From Streptomyces sp. ISL-100 (GTDB taxonomy: Bacteria > Actinomycetota > Actinomycetes > Streptomycetales > Streptomycetaceae), in NCBI RefSeq assembly GCF_018614615.1, contig NZ_JAGGOK010000111.1:18166-82165 (forward strand): 64,000 nt of DNA, in the 5' to 3' direction. The position numbers and the translations under genes were made by a program. The notes beneath the pieces are model-generated. The model searched no databases, was not told the origin of the DNA, and worked only from the letters and a program-made list of their open reading frames with translations. Shown in pieces: positions 1 through 9,109 of the stretch (its first letter is position 1; every line of letters starts with the position of its first letter).

Positions 1-77
1 GGGGACTGCCCGATCGCTCCGACGTCGACCTCGCTGCCGCAGCAGCCGTCGGCCGCGGTGGCGTCGTACGCGCGCAA
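1..77 (-). CDS. possible 5' end of an unidentified gene running off the window
   Basis: A minus-strand frame from a possible TTG at 77 to the window edge has nearly all codons ending in G or C and reads like protein (MRAYDATAADGCCGSEVD). No Shine-Dalgarno sequence precedes it, and the opposite strand is also open, so this is only a composition argument. No family recognised. Bases 78-243 otherwise show no gene and presumably hold the promoter of the gene starting at 244. Confidence 0.2.
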   Translation of the reverse strand, partial: MRAYDATAADGCCGSEVDVGAIGQS

Positions 78-243
78 GTGCCACGGCCCGCCACGAACCG
101 TGCGACATGCGGAGGGGAAGGGGGCCTGACGGGGCGTCTTCTCCGGGGCGCGGCTGGTCTGTTGCGAGACCCGGGCGTTCGCACCGCCGCCTCAAACCCA
201 GGGGCCCACGAACCGGCCGCAGACCGCAAGGCACTCTGGGGGC

Positions 244-2262
244 GTGACCTCACTTCCCCACCAGGGTCAACACGGACCCCGCGACCACCACATGATCGTC
301 AGTGGCGACGACGCACTCGCCCACCGGCTCGCCGCCGAGCTGCGCGAGGTGTACGGGGAGCGGGTGACGCTCGTCGTGCCGCCCGCCCGCGAGTCGCGCC
401 ATGCGCCCGCACCCCTCGCGGTCCGCGTTCCGGGCCGGGCGTCCGCCCTCTTCGGGCGGGTGTCGGCCGTCATGGGCCGGACCGGCGCCACGCCTCCGGG
501 AGTCACGGGCGCGGCCGACCGGGACGACCGGCCCGCTGACGCCGTACGCGTCGTCGAAGCGTGGGAGCTCGACGACCTCGTACTGGCCGAGGCCGGCGTG
601 GAGCGGGCCGCCGCGCTCGCACTCGTCCACGACGACGACGAGACCAACATCCGTGCCGCGCTGACCGCCCGCCGGCTCAACCCCCGTCTGCGCCTGGTCA
701 TTCGCCTCTACAACCGCAAGCTCGGCCAGCACCTGGAAGAACTCCTCGACCAGGCCGCCGCCCTCGCTTCGCCCGGAATCGACGCCGCCGCCCTCGACGC
801 CGCGACCACCGTGCTCTCGGACGCCGACACCGCGGCCCCCGCCCTGGCCGCCACCGCGGTCGCGGGCACCAGCAAGGTCGTGCAGGCCGACGGACTGCTC
901 CTGCGCGCCGTCGAACGCAACCCGCCCGCTCGCGGCGAGGTCGCGGACCCCGGGCTCTGCACCCTCGCGCTGCTCTCCTCCACCACCAACAACCCGGCCG
1001 GCGCCGAGGGTTCAGACCACAGCGGCGAGGAAGCGCCGCGTCTGCTGCCCGACGACCGCAGCGTCGCGGAAGCCACGGGCCGGGGCACGATCGTGCTCGA
1101 AGCGATCTCCTACACGGGTGCGAACCCGCCGCCGGGCCGGCTCGCAGGCCGCGGTCTCCCGCTCGCCGAACTCTTCTCCCGCCGCCTGCGGTGGGCGATC
1201 GCCGGCATCGCGACCGCCGTACTGGGCCTCGCCGTCGCATCCTGGCTCACCACCGGCGACCACCCCCTCCACGCCGCTTACGTCACCCTGCTCGACCTCT
1301 TCGCCATCAACGACCCCGCCGTAGGCGCACCCCTCGACCGCCAGATCCTCCAACTCCTCGCCGGACTAGCCGGGATGCTGCTGCTCCCCGTGCTCGTCGC
1401 CGCCGTACTCCAGGCCCTCGGCGCCCTGCGCAGCGCCTCCGGACTGCGCCGCCCGCCGCGCGGCCTCTCCGGCCATGTCGTCCTGCTCGGTCTCGGCAAG
1501 GTCGGCACGCGCGTGCTGGCCAGGCTGCGCGAACTCGACATCCCAGTGGTGTGCGTGGAGGAGGACCCGGAGGCGCGCGGTATCGCGCTCGCCCGCCGCC
1601 TGCGCGTACCGACCGTGATCGGCGACGTCACGCAAGAGGGCGTACTCGAAGCCGCCAAAATCCACCGCGCGCACGCCATGCTCGCCCTCACCAGCGCCGA
1701 CACGACCAACCTCGAAGCCGCCCTGTACGGACGCTCCGTCAAGTCCGACCTGCGCGTGGCGCTGCGCCTGTACGACGACGACTTCGCCACCGCCGTCTAC
1801 CGCACCCTGCGCGCCGCCCACCCCCGCGCCCTGACCCGCAGCCGCAGCGTCTCCCACCTCGCCGCGCCCGCCTTCGCCGGGGCGATGATGGGACGTCAGA
1901 TCCTGGGCGCCATTCCCGTCGAACGTACGGTGTTGCTCTTCGCCGCTGTCGCGGTGGCCGGCCTGCCGCAGCTCGAAGGCCGTACCGTCGCCGAGGCCTT
2001 CAGCTCCGGCGCGTGGCGCCTCCTCGCCCTGGACACCGGGACCCCCGGCGACCGCCGCGACGACCTGAGCGCGGCCCGAGCAGCCGACGAGGACGGCGGC
2101 GGCAGGCGCGCCGGCGGTCCGCCGCGCCTGGTGTGGGACCTGCACCCGGGCTACGTTCTTCGCTCCGACGACCGCGTCGTCCTCGCGGCCACCCGCCGGG
2201 GCCTGGCCGAACTCCTCGGCCGTACGCCCGCGCCCCGCGCCGACGATCCGTCGACGGGCTGA
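244..2262 (+). CDS. TrkA-N/RCK-type NAD-binding ion-channel-like membrane protein
   Basis: The 672-aa protein has an N-terminal Rossmann/TrkA-N-like domain (about residues 16-170, opening MIVSGDDALAHRL). Two hydrophobic membrane segments follow at about 314-336 and 366-390. A second TrkA-N domain begins near 408 with GLGKVGTRVL and an acidic ribose-binding tail (CVEED). This is the layout of actinobacterial CASTOR/POLLUX-like or RCK-gated cation-channel proteins, so a role in NAD-regulated potassium or calcium flux is inferred. The start is the GTG at 244; an ATG at 292 would remove 16 residues that do not belong to the domain. Single-gene transcript, followed by a strong hairpin. Confidence 0.75.
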   Translation: MTSLPHQGQHGPRDHHMIVSGDDALAHRLAAELREVYGERVTLVVPPARESRHAPAPLAVRVPGRASALFGRVSAVMGRTGATPPGVTGAADRDDRPADAVRVVEAWELDDLVLAEAGVERAAALALVHDDDETNIRAALTARRLNPRLRLVIRLYNRKLGQHLEELLDQAAALASPGIDAAALDAATTVLSDADTAAPALAATAVAGTSKVVQADGLLLRAVERNPPARGEVADPGLCTLALLSSTTNNPAGAEGSDHSGEEAPRLLPDDRSVAEATGRGTIVLEAISYTGANPPPGRLAGRGLPLAELFSRRLRWAIAGIATAVLGLAVASWLTTGDHPLHAAYVTLLDLFAINDPAVGAPLDRQILQLLAGLAGMLLLPVLVAAVLQALGALRSASGLRRPPRGLSGHVVLLGLGKVGTRVLARLRELDIPVVCVEEDPEARGIALARRLRVPTVIGDVTQEGVLEAAKIHRAHAMLALTSADTTNLEAALYGRSVKSDLRVALRLYDDDFATAVYRTLRAAHPRALTRSRSVSHLAAPAFAGAMMGRQILGAIPVERTVLLFAAVAVAGLPQLEGRTVAEAFSSGAWRLLALDTGTPGDRRDDLSAARAADEDGGGRRAGGPPRLVWDLHPGYVLRSDDRVVLAATRRGLAELLGRTPAPRADDPSTG

Positions 2263-2343
2263 CGGGCTGACGGCGGCGGCGTACGGCCTGCCCGGCCGGG
2301 CACGGCTGCCGCGGCGAGCGTGTACGCCGTCGTGTCTGACCCC

Positions 2344-2380
2344 GCCCGGAGCTGACGACCCCTGTACGGCAGCTCCGGGC
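2344..2380 (+). terminator. hairpin terminator after the channel-like gene
   Basis: An 11-bp perfect inverted repeat, GCCCGGAGCTG (2344-2354) and CAGCTCCGGGC (2370-2380), with a 15-nt loop, lies 81 bases past the stop. No U-tract follows, as is usual for Streptomyces terminators. Confidence 0.6.
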
Positions 2381-2491
2381 CCGCTCATCGTTCCAGGGAG
2401 ACAACTCCCGGCGTATTTCCGGTTTCCGGCAATCTTTATGCTCTCTTAATGCCGAAGGGCTTCGGGAAGCATCAAGAATCCGGGGAAGCGC

Positions 2492-3550
2492 GTGACAGAG
2501 CCCGAAATATCCGAGGAGTATCTGGACGGCTATGCCCAGATCCTGGCGGAGGTCTCCGCGACCGGCCGCCGCCTCACCAGGGACGAGCTGGACTCGCGCC
2601 GCGCCCTCGGGGAACAGGCGGCCGAGGCCGGGCACGGCCTGCGCGCCCTCGTCGGCCGGCACCTGGCCGCCACCCGCGCCGCCTGGCCCGGCGCCTCCGC
2701 GGCGCCGGACCGGGTCCTGGCAGCGGTGGAACAGGCCGTCGACGCCTTTGCCGAGGGGTACGAGCGGGCCCAGCGGCTGGCCGTACGCCAGGAAGAGGCG
2801 GCCCGCCGCGAGTTCATCGACGACCTCCTTCACGGGCGCAGCGACCTGGGCCGCCTCGCCGCCCGCGCCGAGCGCTTCGGCCTGCGGCTCTCCCAGGCCC
2901 ACGCCGTCGCGGTGGCCGAAGGCGCCGAGGCGTACGAGGACACCGACCATGTCACCCGCCGGGTGGACCGCGAACTGATCGGCCGCTTCGGCGACCGGCG
3001 CATCCTCATCGCCACCAAGGACGGCCGGCTGATCTGCATCGTGCCCGGCGACCAGGCCGATGTGCTCACCCACTTCGCCAAGCAGGCCCACGCCGCCACG
3101 GAGGGCGGCCGCGTGGCGATCGGCCGCGCGCATCCCGGCGCGGGCGGCGTGGTCCATTCGTACGAAGAGGCCCTCAGCGCCCTCGAACTGGCCGACCGCA
3201 TGGCGCTCGACAGCCCCGTGCTGCGCGCCGCCGACCTGCTGGTTTTCCCCGTCCTCACCCGGGACCGGCAGGCGATGGCGGACCTGGTGCTCAGCGCGCT
3301 CGGCCCGCTCCGCCGGGCGCGCGGCGGCGCCGAGCCGCTGCTGGAGACCCTCAGCGTGTACTTCGACGCCGGCTGCGTCTCGGCTGAAGCGGCCCGCCGC
3401 CTCAGCCTGAGCGTAAGGGCACTGACTTACCGCCTCCAGCGCATCCACCAGCTCACCGGTTCCGACCCGGCCGACCCGATGCACCGCTACACCCTCCAGA
3501 CGGCGGTGATCGGCGCACGGCTGCTGGAATGGCCCGCCAAAGCGATCTGA
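2492..3550 (+). CDS. PucR/CdaR-type helix-turn-helix transcriptional regulator
   Basis: 352 aa starting at GTG. The C-terminal 65 residues (from about VYFDAGCVSAEAARRL to the end) match the PucR-type HTH, with the typical NxHxxTvxYRLqRI pattern present as SVRALTYRLQRIHQLTG. The middle (about 95-260) resembles the GGDEF-like CdaR region found in these regulators. The N-terminus is helical with no recognisable ligand domain, so the effector is unknown. It stands alone between a hairpin and the DUF5819/HTTM pair and could control either side, though nothing in the sequence proves that. Confidence 0.8.
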   Translation: MTEPEISEEYLDGYAQILAEVSATGRRLTRDELDSRRALGEQAAEAGHGLRALVGRHLAATRAAWPGASAAPDRVLAAVEQAVDAFAEGYERAQRLAVRQEEAARREFIDDLLHGRSDLGRLAARAERFGLRLSQAHAVAVAEGAEAYEDTDHVTRRVDRELIGRFGDRRILIATKDGRLICIVPGDQADVLTHFAKQAHAATEGGRVAIGRAHPGAGGVVHSYEEALSALELADRMALDSPVLRAADLLVFPVLTRDRQAMADLVLSALGPLRRARGGAEPLLETLSVYFDAGCVSAEAARRLSLSVRALTYRLQRIHQLTGSDPADPMHRYTLQTAVIGARLLEWPAKAI

Positions 3551-3598
3551 CGCAGTGGACGGATGCGCGGATGGATACCCTGGGCGCCGTTGTGATTA

Positions 3599-4249
3599 GT
3601 GGGCATCATGAGGAGAACCAGCGTGGCCGAGTCCGTCATACCGCCGCCCGACCCACTCGCCCCCAGAGGCACGCCTCTTGGGGCCTCGCGGCGCGGAATC
3701 GTGCGGTGGTTCGCGGCTTTTGTTGCGTTCGTTGCCCTGATTCACTCCAGCATGCTGCTGCTCTACGTCGCCACGGACTTCCCGCTCTCCAAGACCTACG
3801 CGAAACAGGTCAATGGGTGGATGCGGCCGCTTTTCCCGCAGGACTGGAGCATCTTCGCCCCGGAGCCATCGAAGTTCAATCAGCACCTCGAAGTGCGCGC
3901 GAACGTCGACGGGAAGTTCGGCCGGTGGATCGACCTCACCGCGCACGACAACGCGGCGTACCGGGGTGAGCTGCTCCCCAGCATCGAGGACCAGCTCGTA
4001 CTGCGCCGGGCCATGTCCCAGTACCGGACCAGCGCGGCGCGCCAAAACGCCCCCCAGGCCACCGCCCGCTCGGCGCGCTACCTGCTCAACGTCATTCTGG
4101 TGCGGCTCGACGCCATGGGGGAGAAGCCCGGACAGGCCGTACAACTGCGCCTGAAGAGCACCCGCATACCGGCGCCCGGCACCAAGGGCTCCGCAGCCGT
4201 CCCACGTCCGCAGTATCAGAACCTCGGGTACTGGAAGGTCCGCTCATGA
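3599..4249 (+). CDS. DUF5819-family membrane-anchored protein
   Basis: 216 aa from GTG 3599 (ATG at 3608 is an equally possible start). A short basic N-terminus is followed by one transmembrane segment (about 38-60, FAAFVAFVALIHSSMLLLY). A soluble domain follows, with the family hallmark of a proline/tryptophan stretch (PLFPQDWSIFAPEP) near residue 80. The stop overlaps the start of the HTTM gene by four bases (ATGA), so the two are translationally coupled. Function is unknown for the family. The one-TM partner plus HTTM protein resembles the SdpA/SdpB arrangement of Bacillus; that analogy is mine. Confidence 0.75.
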   Translation: MGIMRRTSVAESVIPPPDPLAPRGTPLGASRRGIVRWFAAFVAFVALIHSSMLLLYVATDFPLSKTYAKQVNGWMRPLFPQDWSIFAPEPSKFNQHLEVRANVDGKFGRWIDLTAHDNAAYRGELLPSIEDQLVLRRAMSQYRTSAARQNAPQATARSARYLLNVILVRLDAMGEKPGQAVQLRLKSTRIPAPGTKGSAAVPRPQYQNLGYWKVRS

Positions 4250-5358
4250 CCGTACGCGCAGCACTCGCCCAGGGCCTGGACTCTGCCGCGGGCCTCGGCC
4301 GCCAAGTCAGGGGCACGGCCCGGAAGCTGACCCTCCAGCCGCTCGCCCCGTACAGCGCGGCCGCGATCCGCATCGGCCTGGGCGGCCTGTACCTGATCCA
4401 CCTGCTCCGCGAATCGGTACGCGCCGACCACCTGTGGGGGCCGGGTTCGCCGTTCACCGCAGACCTCTTCGACCAGACCCTGAAGTCCAGGGGCTGGGAC
4501 GGCGCGTTCTCCTGGTGGTACTCGCTCCTCGTCACCGACAGCGCCCTCGTCTTCTGGGCCTGGTACGGACTCGCCGTCGTGGTCAGCGCGCTATTGATGC
4601 TCGGCTGGCGCACCCGCGCCACGGCCGTGCTCTTCTGGTTCCTCGTCGTGGCCTTCTACATCCGCGGATCCATGGCCAACAGCGGCTGGGCGCTGCTGAG
4701 CCTGCTCTTCGCCAACTACCTGGTCTTCGTCGCGTCGGGCCGCTACTGGTCACTCGACGCGCGCCGCCGCGCCCGCAAGGCGCAGCAGGGGACATCGTCC
4801 GCGTCGAAGTTCGTCTTCTGGGGCGCGGAGACGGAAGAGCTTCGCCGGCGCCTGGTCACCGTCCTGCACAACGGCGGCATGGCGATGATCGCGCTCCAGG
4901 TCATGGTGATCTACGGTTCCGCGGCCATGTACAAAATCCAGGGCGAGTCGTGGCGCAACGGCACGGCTCTCTACTACTCGATGATGTACGACGACTTCTC
5001 CACTTTCCCCGAGCTCTCGGCCTGGATCGTGAGTCACGGCACGTTCGCGGCCCTCATGGCGTACGTCACCGTCTTTTCGCAGATGCTGTTCCCGGCGCTG
5101 GTGTTCAACCGGCGGCTCAAGTACTGCATCCTCGTCATCATGCTGGCCACGCACATCGGCGTCGGTGTGCTGATGGCCCTGCCGATGTTCTCCGCCATCA
5201 CGATCGTCGGCGACCTGGTGTTCCTGCCGACCACCTTCTGGCTGGCGGCGACCCGGCTGGTACGGACGGCGCGGGCGGCCCCGGCGGAGAAGCGGGAAGC
5301 GCCGGCCGTTCCGTCACCCCGTGAACCGGCGGACGCCGAGGTCGGTTCGTCGGCGTAA
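4246..5358 (+). CDS. HTTM-domain (vitamin-K carboxylase-like) integral membrane protein
   Basis: 370 aa with a multi-span membrane core: hydrophobic segments around residues 85-105, 115-135, 205-225, 265-285 and 290-320. The pattern is that of HTTM/VKGC-like proteins, for example AIRIGLGGLYLIHLLRE near the N-terminus and the conserved MVIYGSAAMYKIQGESWRNG at about 222, followed by YYSMMYDDF. Families with this fold include SdpB and bacterial gamma-carboxylase relatives. No catalytic assignment can be made here. Coupled to the upstream DUF5819 gene by an ATGA overlap, so the two products probably work together in the membrane. Confidence 0.75.
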   Translation: MTVRAALAQGLDSAAGLGRQVRGTARKLTLQPLAPYSAAAIRIGLGGLYLIHLLRESVRADHLWGPGSPFTADLFDQTLKSRGWDGAFSWWYSLLVTDSALVFWAWYGLAVVVSALLMLGWRTRATAVLFWFLVVAFYIRGSMANSGWALLSLLFANYLVFVASGRYWSLDARRRARKAQQGTSSASKFVFWGAETEELRRRLVTVLHNGGMAMIALQVMVIYGSAAMYKIQGESWRNGTALYYSMMYDDFSTFPELSAWIVSHGTFAALMAYVTVFSQMLFPALVFNRRLKYCILVIMLATHIGVGVLMALPMFSAITIVGDLVFLPTTFWLAATRLVRTARAAPAEKREAPAVPSPREPADAEVGSSA

Positions 5359-5366
5359 TCCCGCGA

Positions 5367-5402
5367 CGGCCGGCCAACGCGGCGCTCAGCGGCGGCCGGC
5401 CG
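5367..5402. terminator. bidirectional hairpin between convergent genes
   Basis: A perfect 9-bp inverted repeat, CGGCCGGCC (5367-5375) and GGCCGGCCG (5394-5402), sits across the ends of the HTTM gene and the MFS gene, overlapping the last codons of the latter. Confidence 0.5.
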
Positions 5403-7470
5403 GCAGGCTCTTGCCCTGCGCGAGGTCCTCGGCGAGCAGCCGCTTGGCGATCGCGTCGACGGCGGCCATCAGCTCCTCGTTGCCCGGCCGCCCGCCGTCC
5501 ATCTCCAGCTGGTCGCCGATCCAGCGCGACCACGCGGCACCGATCACCTCGGCCTCGCGCTCGCCCGCCGGGGTGTGCGAGAGCAGGTTGCCGTCGCGGG
5601 TGAGGTAGCCCTCGTCCACCATCCGGTCGAAGACCGGCAGCAGGACCTCCGGCGGGACGTTGCGGCGGGCGGCGATGAGCCCGAGGCTGGCGTGTCCGAC
5701 GATGCGGGTCAGCAGCGCGACCTGCATGACCGCCCAGGCGCCCGCGATGTCGAGACGGGTGTCGGAGCCGCTGACGATCCACCGCGCCGTGTCGGGTCCC
5801 TTGGTGCGGAGGATCTGCGCGACGGCCAGCTCCAGCAGCTTGGCCGAGTCACCCGACATGGGCGACGCGAACCCCTCACCCATGTCGGTCGAGCCGGCGC
5901 GTGCGGCGTCGCGCAGCTTGACCTGCTTGAGGAACAGCGACACGACGAAGCCCACGATCGCCACCGGGACCGTCCACAGGAACACCGTGTGCAGCGAGTC
6001 GGCGTACGCCTGGACGATCGGCCCGGCCTGCGCGGGCGGCAGCGCGTGCAGACCCTCCGGGCTCTGCGCGGCCCGCGTGAGGGCCGCGGGATCCGCCCCG
6101 CCGGCGCGGGCGGCCTCGGCGACGCCGGCGGTGAGGTTGGGGCGGAGCGAATTGGCATAGATGGTGCCGAAGACGGCGGTGCCGAAGGACATGCCGAGCG
6201 TACGGAAGAAGGTGACACCGGAGGTGGCCGTGCCGAGGTCCGCGTACTCCACGGTGTTCTGCACGGCGATCGTCAGGACCTGCATGCACAGGCCGATGCC
6301 GAGGCCGAGGACGAACATGTAGAGCGACTCCAGCCAGGCGCTGGTGCCCGTGCCCATCAGGGACAGCAGGAACAGGCCGATGCCCATGACGAGCGAGCCG
6401 ATGATGGGGAAGATCCGGTACGTGCCTGTCTTGCTGACGACGTTGCCGCTGAAGACGGACGCGATGAGGAGACCGACGATCATGGGGAGCGTACGGACGC
6501 CCGAGACGGTGGCCGAGTCCCCGTCGACGTACTGCAGATACGTCGGCAGGAAGATCATCGCGCCGAGCATCGCGAAGCCGACGACGAAGCTGAGGATCGA
6601 GCAGACGGTGAACACGGGGTTCGAGAACAGCCGCATCGGCAGCATGGGCTCGGCGGCGCGCGTCTCGGCGTAACAGAACAGGGCGAGCGCGATCAGGCCG
6701 CCCGCGAAGAGACCGATGATGACGCCCGAACTCCAGGCGTACTCGTTGCCGCCCCAGCTCGTCGCCAGGATCAGCGCGCTCGCGCCGAGCGCGACGAGCG
6801 CGATGCCGAGGTAGTCGATGACGGGGCGGGTCGCCGAGCGTACGGACGGGATGTTGCGGGCGGCGGCGATGACCACGACGATCGCGATCGGTACGTTGAT
6901 GTAGAACGCCCAGCGCCAGGTCAGGTGGTCCGTGAAGAGGCCGCCGAGCAGCGGGCCGATGACGGTGGCGACGCCGAAGACGGCGCCAATCGCGCCCTGG
7001 TATTTCCCGCGCTCGCGCAGCGGGATGACGTCGGCGATCAGGGCCATCGAGGTGACCATCAGGCCGCCGGCGCCGATGCCCTGGAGTGCGCGCCAGGCGA
7101 TCAGGAGGGTCATGTTGCCGGAGAGGCCGCACAGGAACGAGCCGGTGATGAAGACGATTGCCGAGACCTGGAAGACGAGCTTGCGGCCGAAGAGGTCACC
7201 GAACTTGCCGACGAGGACGGTGGCCACGGTCTCGGCCAGCAGGTAGGCGGTGACCACCCACGACATGTGCTCGGCGCCGCCGAGTTCCGCGACGATCGTC
7301 GGCAGTGCGGTGCCGACGATCGTCTGGTCCAGGGCGGCCAGCAGCATGCCGAGCATGATCGTCGCGAAGACGATGTTGCGCTGCCGGCGGTCGAGCACAG
7401 GTGGGGCGGAGGCGGCCGCCGGCGCGGGTACCGGGGCCTTGGCCGGGCTGGACTCGCGGGTGGTGGTCAC
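5386..7470 (-). CDS. DHA2-type MFS multidrug efflux pump with C-terminal winged-helix-like extension
   Basis: 694 aa. Residues about 28-520 form a 14-helix EmrB/QacA-type transporter with the expected motifs: LDQTIVGTALPTI in helix 1, the loop GKFGDLFGRK (motif A) and ALQGIGAGG. After the last helix (LWTVPVAIVGFVVSLFL) the protein continues for about 170 residues, unlike the usual 480-540 aa. This tail reads like a MarR-type fold: helices (LELAVAQILRTKG; AWAVMQVALLTRI), then a reader-like stretch (RNVPPEVLLPVFDRMVDEGY) and a wing-like LTRDGNLLSHTPAGE. It may be a cytoplasmic sensor; that is inference. Likely exports drugs or secondary metabolites. Confidence 0.85.
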   Translation of the reverse strand: MTTTRESSPAKAPVPAPAAASAPPVLDRRQRNIVFATIMLGMLLAALDQTIVGTALPTIVAELGGAEHMSWVVTAYLLAETVATVLVGKFGDLFGRKLVFQVSAIVFITGSFLCGLSGNMTLLIAWRALQGIGAGGLMVTSMALIADVIPLRERGKYQGAIGAVFGVATVIGPLLGGLFTDHLTWRWAFYINVPIAIVVVIAAARNIPSVRSATRPVIDYLGIALVALGASALILATSWGGNEYAWSSGVIIGLFAGGLIALALFCYAETRAAEPMLPMRLFSNPVFTVCSILSFVVGFAMLGAMIFLPTYLQYVDGDSATVSGVRTLPMIVGLLIASVFSGNVVSKTGTYRIFPIIGSLVMGIGLFLLSLMGTGTSAWLESLYMFVLGLGIGLCMQVLTIAVQNTVEYADLGTATSGVTFFRTLGMSFGTAVFGTIYANSLRPNLTAGVAEAARAGGADPAALTRAAQSPEGLHALPPAQAGPIVQAYADSLHTVFLWTVPVAIVGFVVSLFLKQVKLRDAARAGSTDMGEGFASPMSGDSAKLLELAVAQILRTKGPDTARWIVSGSDTRLDIAGAWAVMQVALLTRIVGHASLGLIAARRNVPPEVLLPVFDRMVDEGYLTRDGNLLSHTPAGEREAEVIGAAWSRWIGDQLEMDGGRPGNEELMAAVDAIAKRLLAEDLAQGKSLPAGRR

Positions 7471-7540
7471 CCTTGCACCCTCACACCGGCATGGGCGGCG
7501 CGCATGCGGTGACGTCCGTACACCGTAGGGGCGGTGCGGC

Positions 7541-7632
7541 CGAATCCAGCCCCTCCGGCGTTTGAGGAGCGGGGTCTGGGGCGGAGCCCCGGGTTCGGGA
7601 AGGGGCGCGTGGGGGAAAGGCCCCGCCAGGGC
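7541..7632 (+). repeat. dispersed GC-rich intergenic repeat, copy 1
   Basis: Contains the core TCCGGCGTTTGAGGA, then GGGGTCTGGGGCGGAGCCCC (self-complementary ends) and a tail with GGTTCGGGAAGGGGCG. Near-identical copies occur at 47436-47499 (inverted), 47515-47640 and 49008-49105, with degenerate copies at 37.0-37.9 kb. It sits between divergent genes here and beside gene ends elsewhere. Confidence 0.75.
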
Positions 7633-7699
7633 TCCAGGGTCGGGCCGCCCCGTACTGGGCAGGCTTCAGCGACGGGTAATCCGGGCTGAGGGGGACGGC

Positions 7700-9109
7700 A
7701 TGGCGGACTTCGCGGTGATCGGCGGCGGCATCGGCGGTCTGGCAACCGCGCTCTTCGCGGCCAGACGCGGCCACCGGGTGGCCGTCTTCGAACGCGACGC
7801 CCGAGCCCCCCGCGGCAGCGGGTCCACCCTCGACGAGGACTTCTTCGGCTGGCGGCGCCCCGGCGTACCGCAGGCCGCCCAGCCCCACCTCATGCTGGGC
7901 GCCGCCCGCTCCGTGCTCCGCGCCGAAGCGCCCGACGTCTACGACGCGATCATGCGGCTCGGCGCCCGCGAACGGCACGAGCTCGACTGGTTCGAGCAAC
8001 GGCCCCCCGCCCGGCCCGGCGACGAGGACCTGGTGATGGTCCAGGCGCGCCGCATCGTCGTCGAGACGGCGCTCACCGACGCCCTGCGCGCCGAGCCGCG
8101 AGCCGTCCTGCGCTACGGCGAGCCCGTCACCGGCCTGCTCGTCGACCCGTCCTGCGCCCCGCCGCGCGTCCGCGGCGTACAGACCGAACGCGGGGCGTAC
8201 GAAGCCGAGCTGGTGATCGACGCGGGCGGCCGCCGGTGCGCCTCGGGGGAGTGGCTGACCGGCGCGGGCTGCCGGCCCCCGGTGGTGGAGCGCCACCGTA
8301 CCGGCATCGCGTACTTCTGCCGCTGGTACCGGCTGCCGGACGGGCGCGCGGACGGCCCCACCCGGCCCTGGACGGTGTCCGGCGGAACGTTCGCCGGGTG
8401 CGCCGTCTTCCCCGCCGACAACGGGGTGTTCGCCGTCACGCTGTTCGTCCACACCGAGGACCCGACGCGCGGCGCACTGCGCGACCCGGCCGTCTTCGAG
8501 GCGGCGGCCCGCACCTTCCCGCCGGGGGCGGCATGGCTGGAGCTGGGGGCGCGGCCGCTCTCCCCGGTGCTCGCGACCGCCGGTCTCGACAACCGCTGGA
8601 GCGTCCTCGTCGACGAACAGGGGCCCATAGCCACGGGCCTGATCGGCGTCGGCGACGCCGTCACCCACACCAACCCCACCATCGGCCAAGGCATGTCGCT
8701 CGCACTGTGGGCGGCCCGCCGGGTCGCCCGGGAGACGGACCACGGGAGCAGGGAACAGGGCTCGCCGGACTTCATCGCCGAGCACTACGCCTGGGCGCAG
8801 CGCACCCTCAAGCCCTGGTTCGACTTCCAGGTCACGACCGACCGCGCGATCGGCGAGCGCTTCGCCGGACGCGAGTTCACGGCAGGACCCGCCCGCCAGA
8901 TGGCGGCGCTCTTCGAGTGCGCCCAGGAAGACCCGGAAGTGATGCGGGCGCGCGCCAGGGTCCGGCATCTCGCGGCGCCCCCGGCCGAGGCGTACGGCGC
9001 CCCGGAAGTCAGAGCCCGGGTCGCGGCCTGGCTGCTGGCGCACCCCGACTACGTACCGAACACCGTGGGCCCCGGCCGCAGAGAGTGGGAGAAGATCACC
9101 GCGCCCTGA
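7700..9109 (+). CDS. FAD-dependent monooxygenase (PHBH-like)
   Basis: 469 aa from ATG 7700, preceded by a GGGGG tract; the upstream in-frame codons come from the intergenic repeat. The N-terminus has the dinucleotide-binding motif (FAVIGGGIGGLATALFAARRG, ending in acidic FERD). The C-terminal FAD motif is GVGDAVTHTNPTIGQGMSLA near residue 318. These define a group A flavin monooxygenase or halogenase-like oxidoreductase that would hydroxylate a small organic molecule using NAD(P)H and O2. The substrate cannot be read from sequence, and no biosynthetic genes adjoin it. Its end overlaps the convergent ligase gene by 14 bases. Confidence 0.75.
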   Translation: MADFAVIGGGIGGLATALFAARRGHRVAVFERDARAPRGSGSTLDEDFFGWRRPGVPQAAQPHLMLGAARSVLRAEAPDVYDAIMRLGARERHELDWFEQRPPARPGDEDLVMVQARRIVVETALTDALRAEPRAVLRYGEPVTGLLVDPSCAPPRVRGVQTERGAYEAELVIDAGGRRCASGEWLTGAGCRPPVVERHRTGIAYFCRWYRLPDGRADGPTRPWTVSGGTFAGCAVFPADNGVFAVTLFVHTEDPTRGALRDPAVFEAAARTFPPGAAWLELGARPLSPVLATAGLDNRWSVLVDEQGPIATGLIGVGDAVTHTNPTIGQGMSLALWAARRVARETDHGSREQGSPDFIAEHYAWAQRTLKPWFDFQVTTDRAIGERFAGREFTAGPARQMAALFECAQEDPEVMRARARVRHLAAPPAEAYGAPEVRARVAAWLLAHPDYVPNTVGPGRREWEKITAP

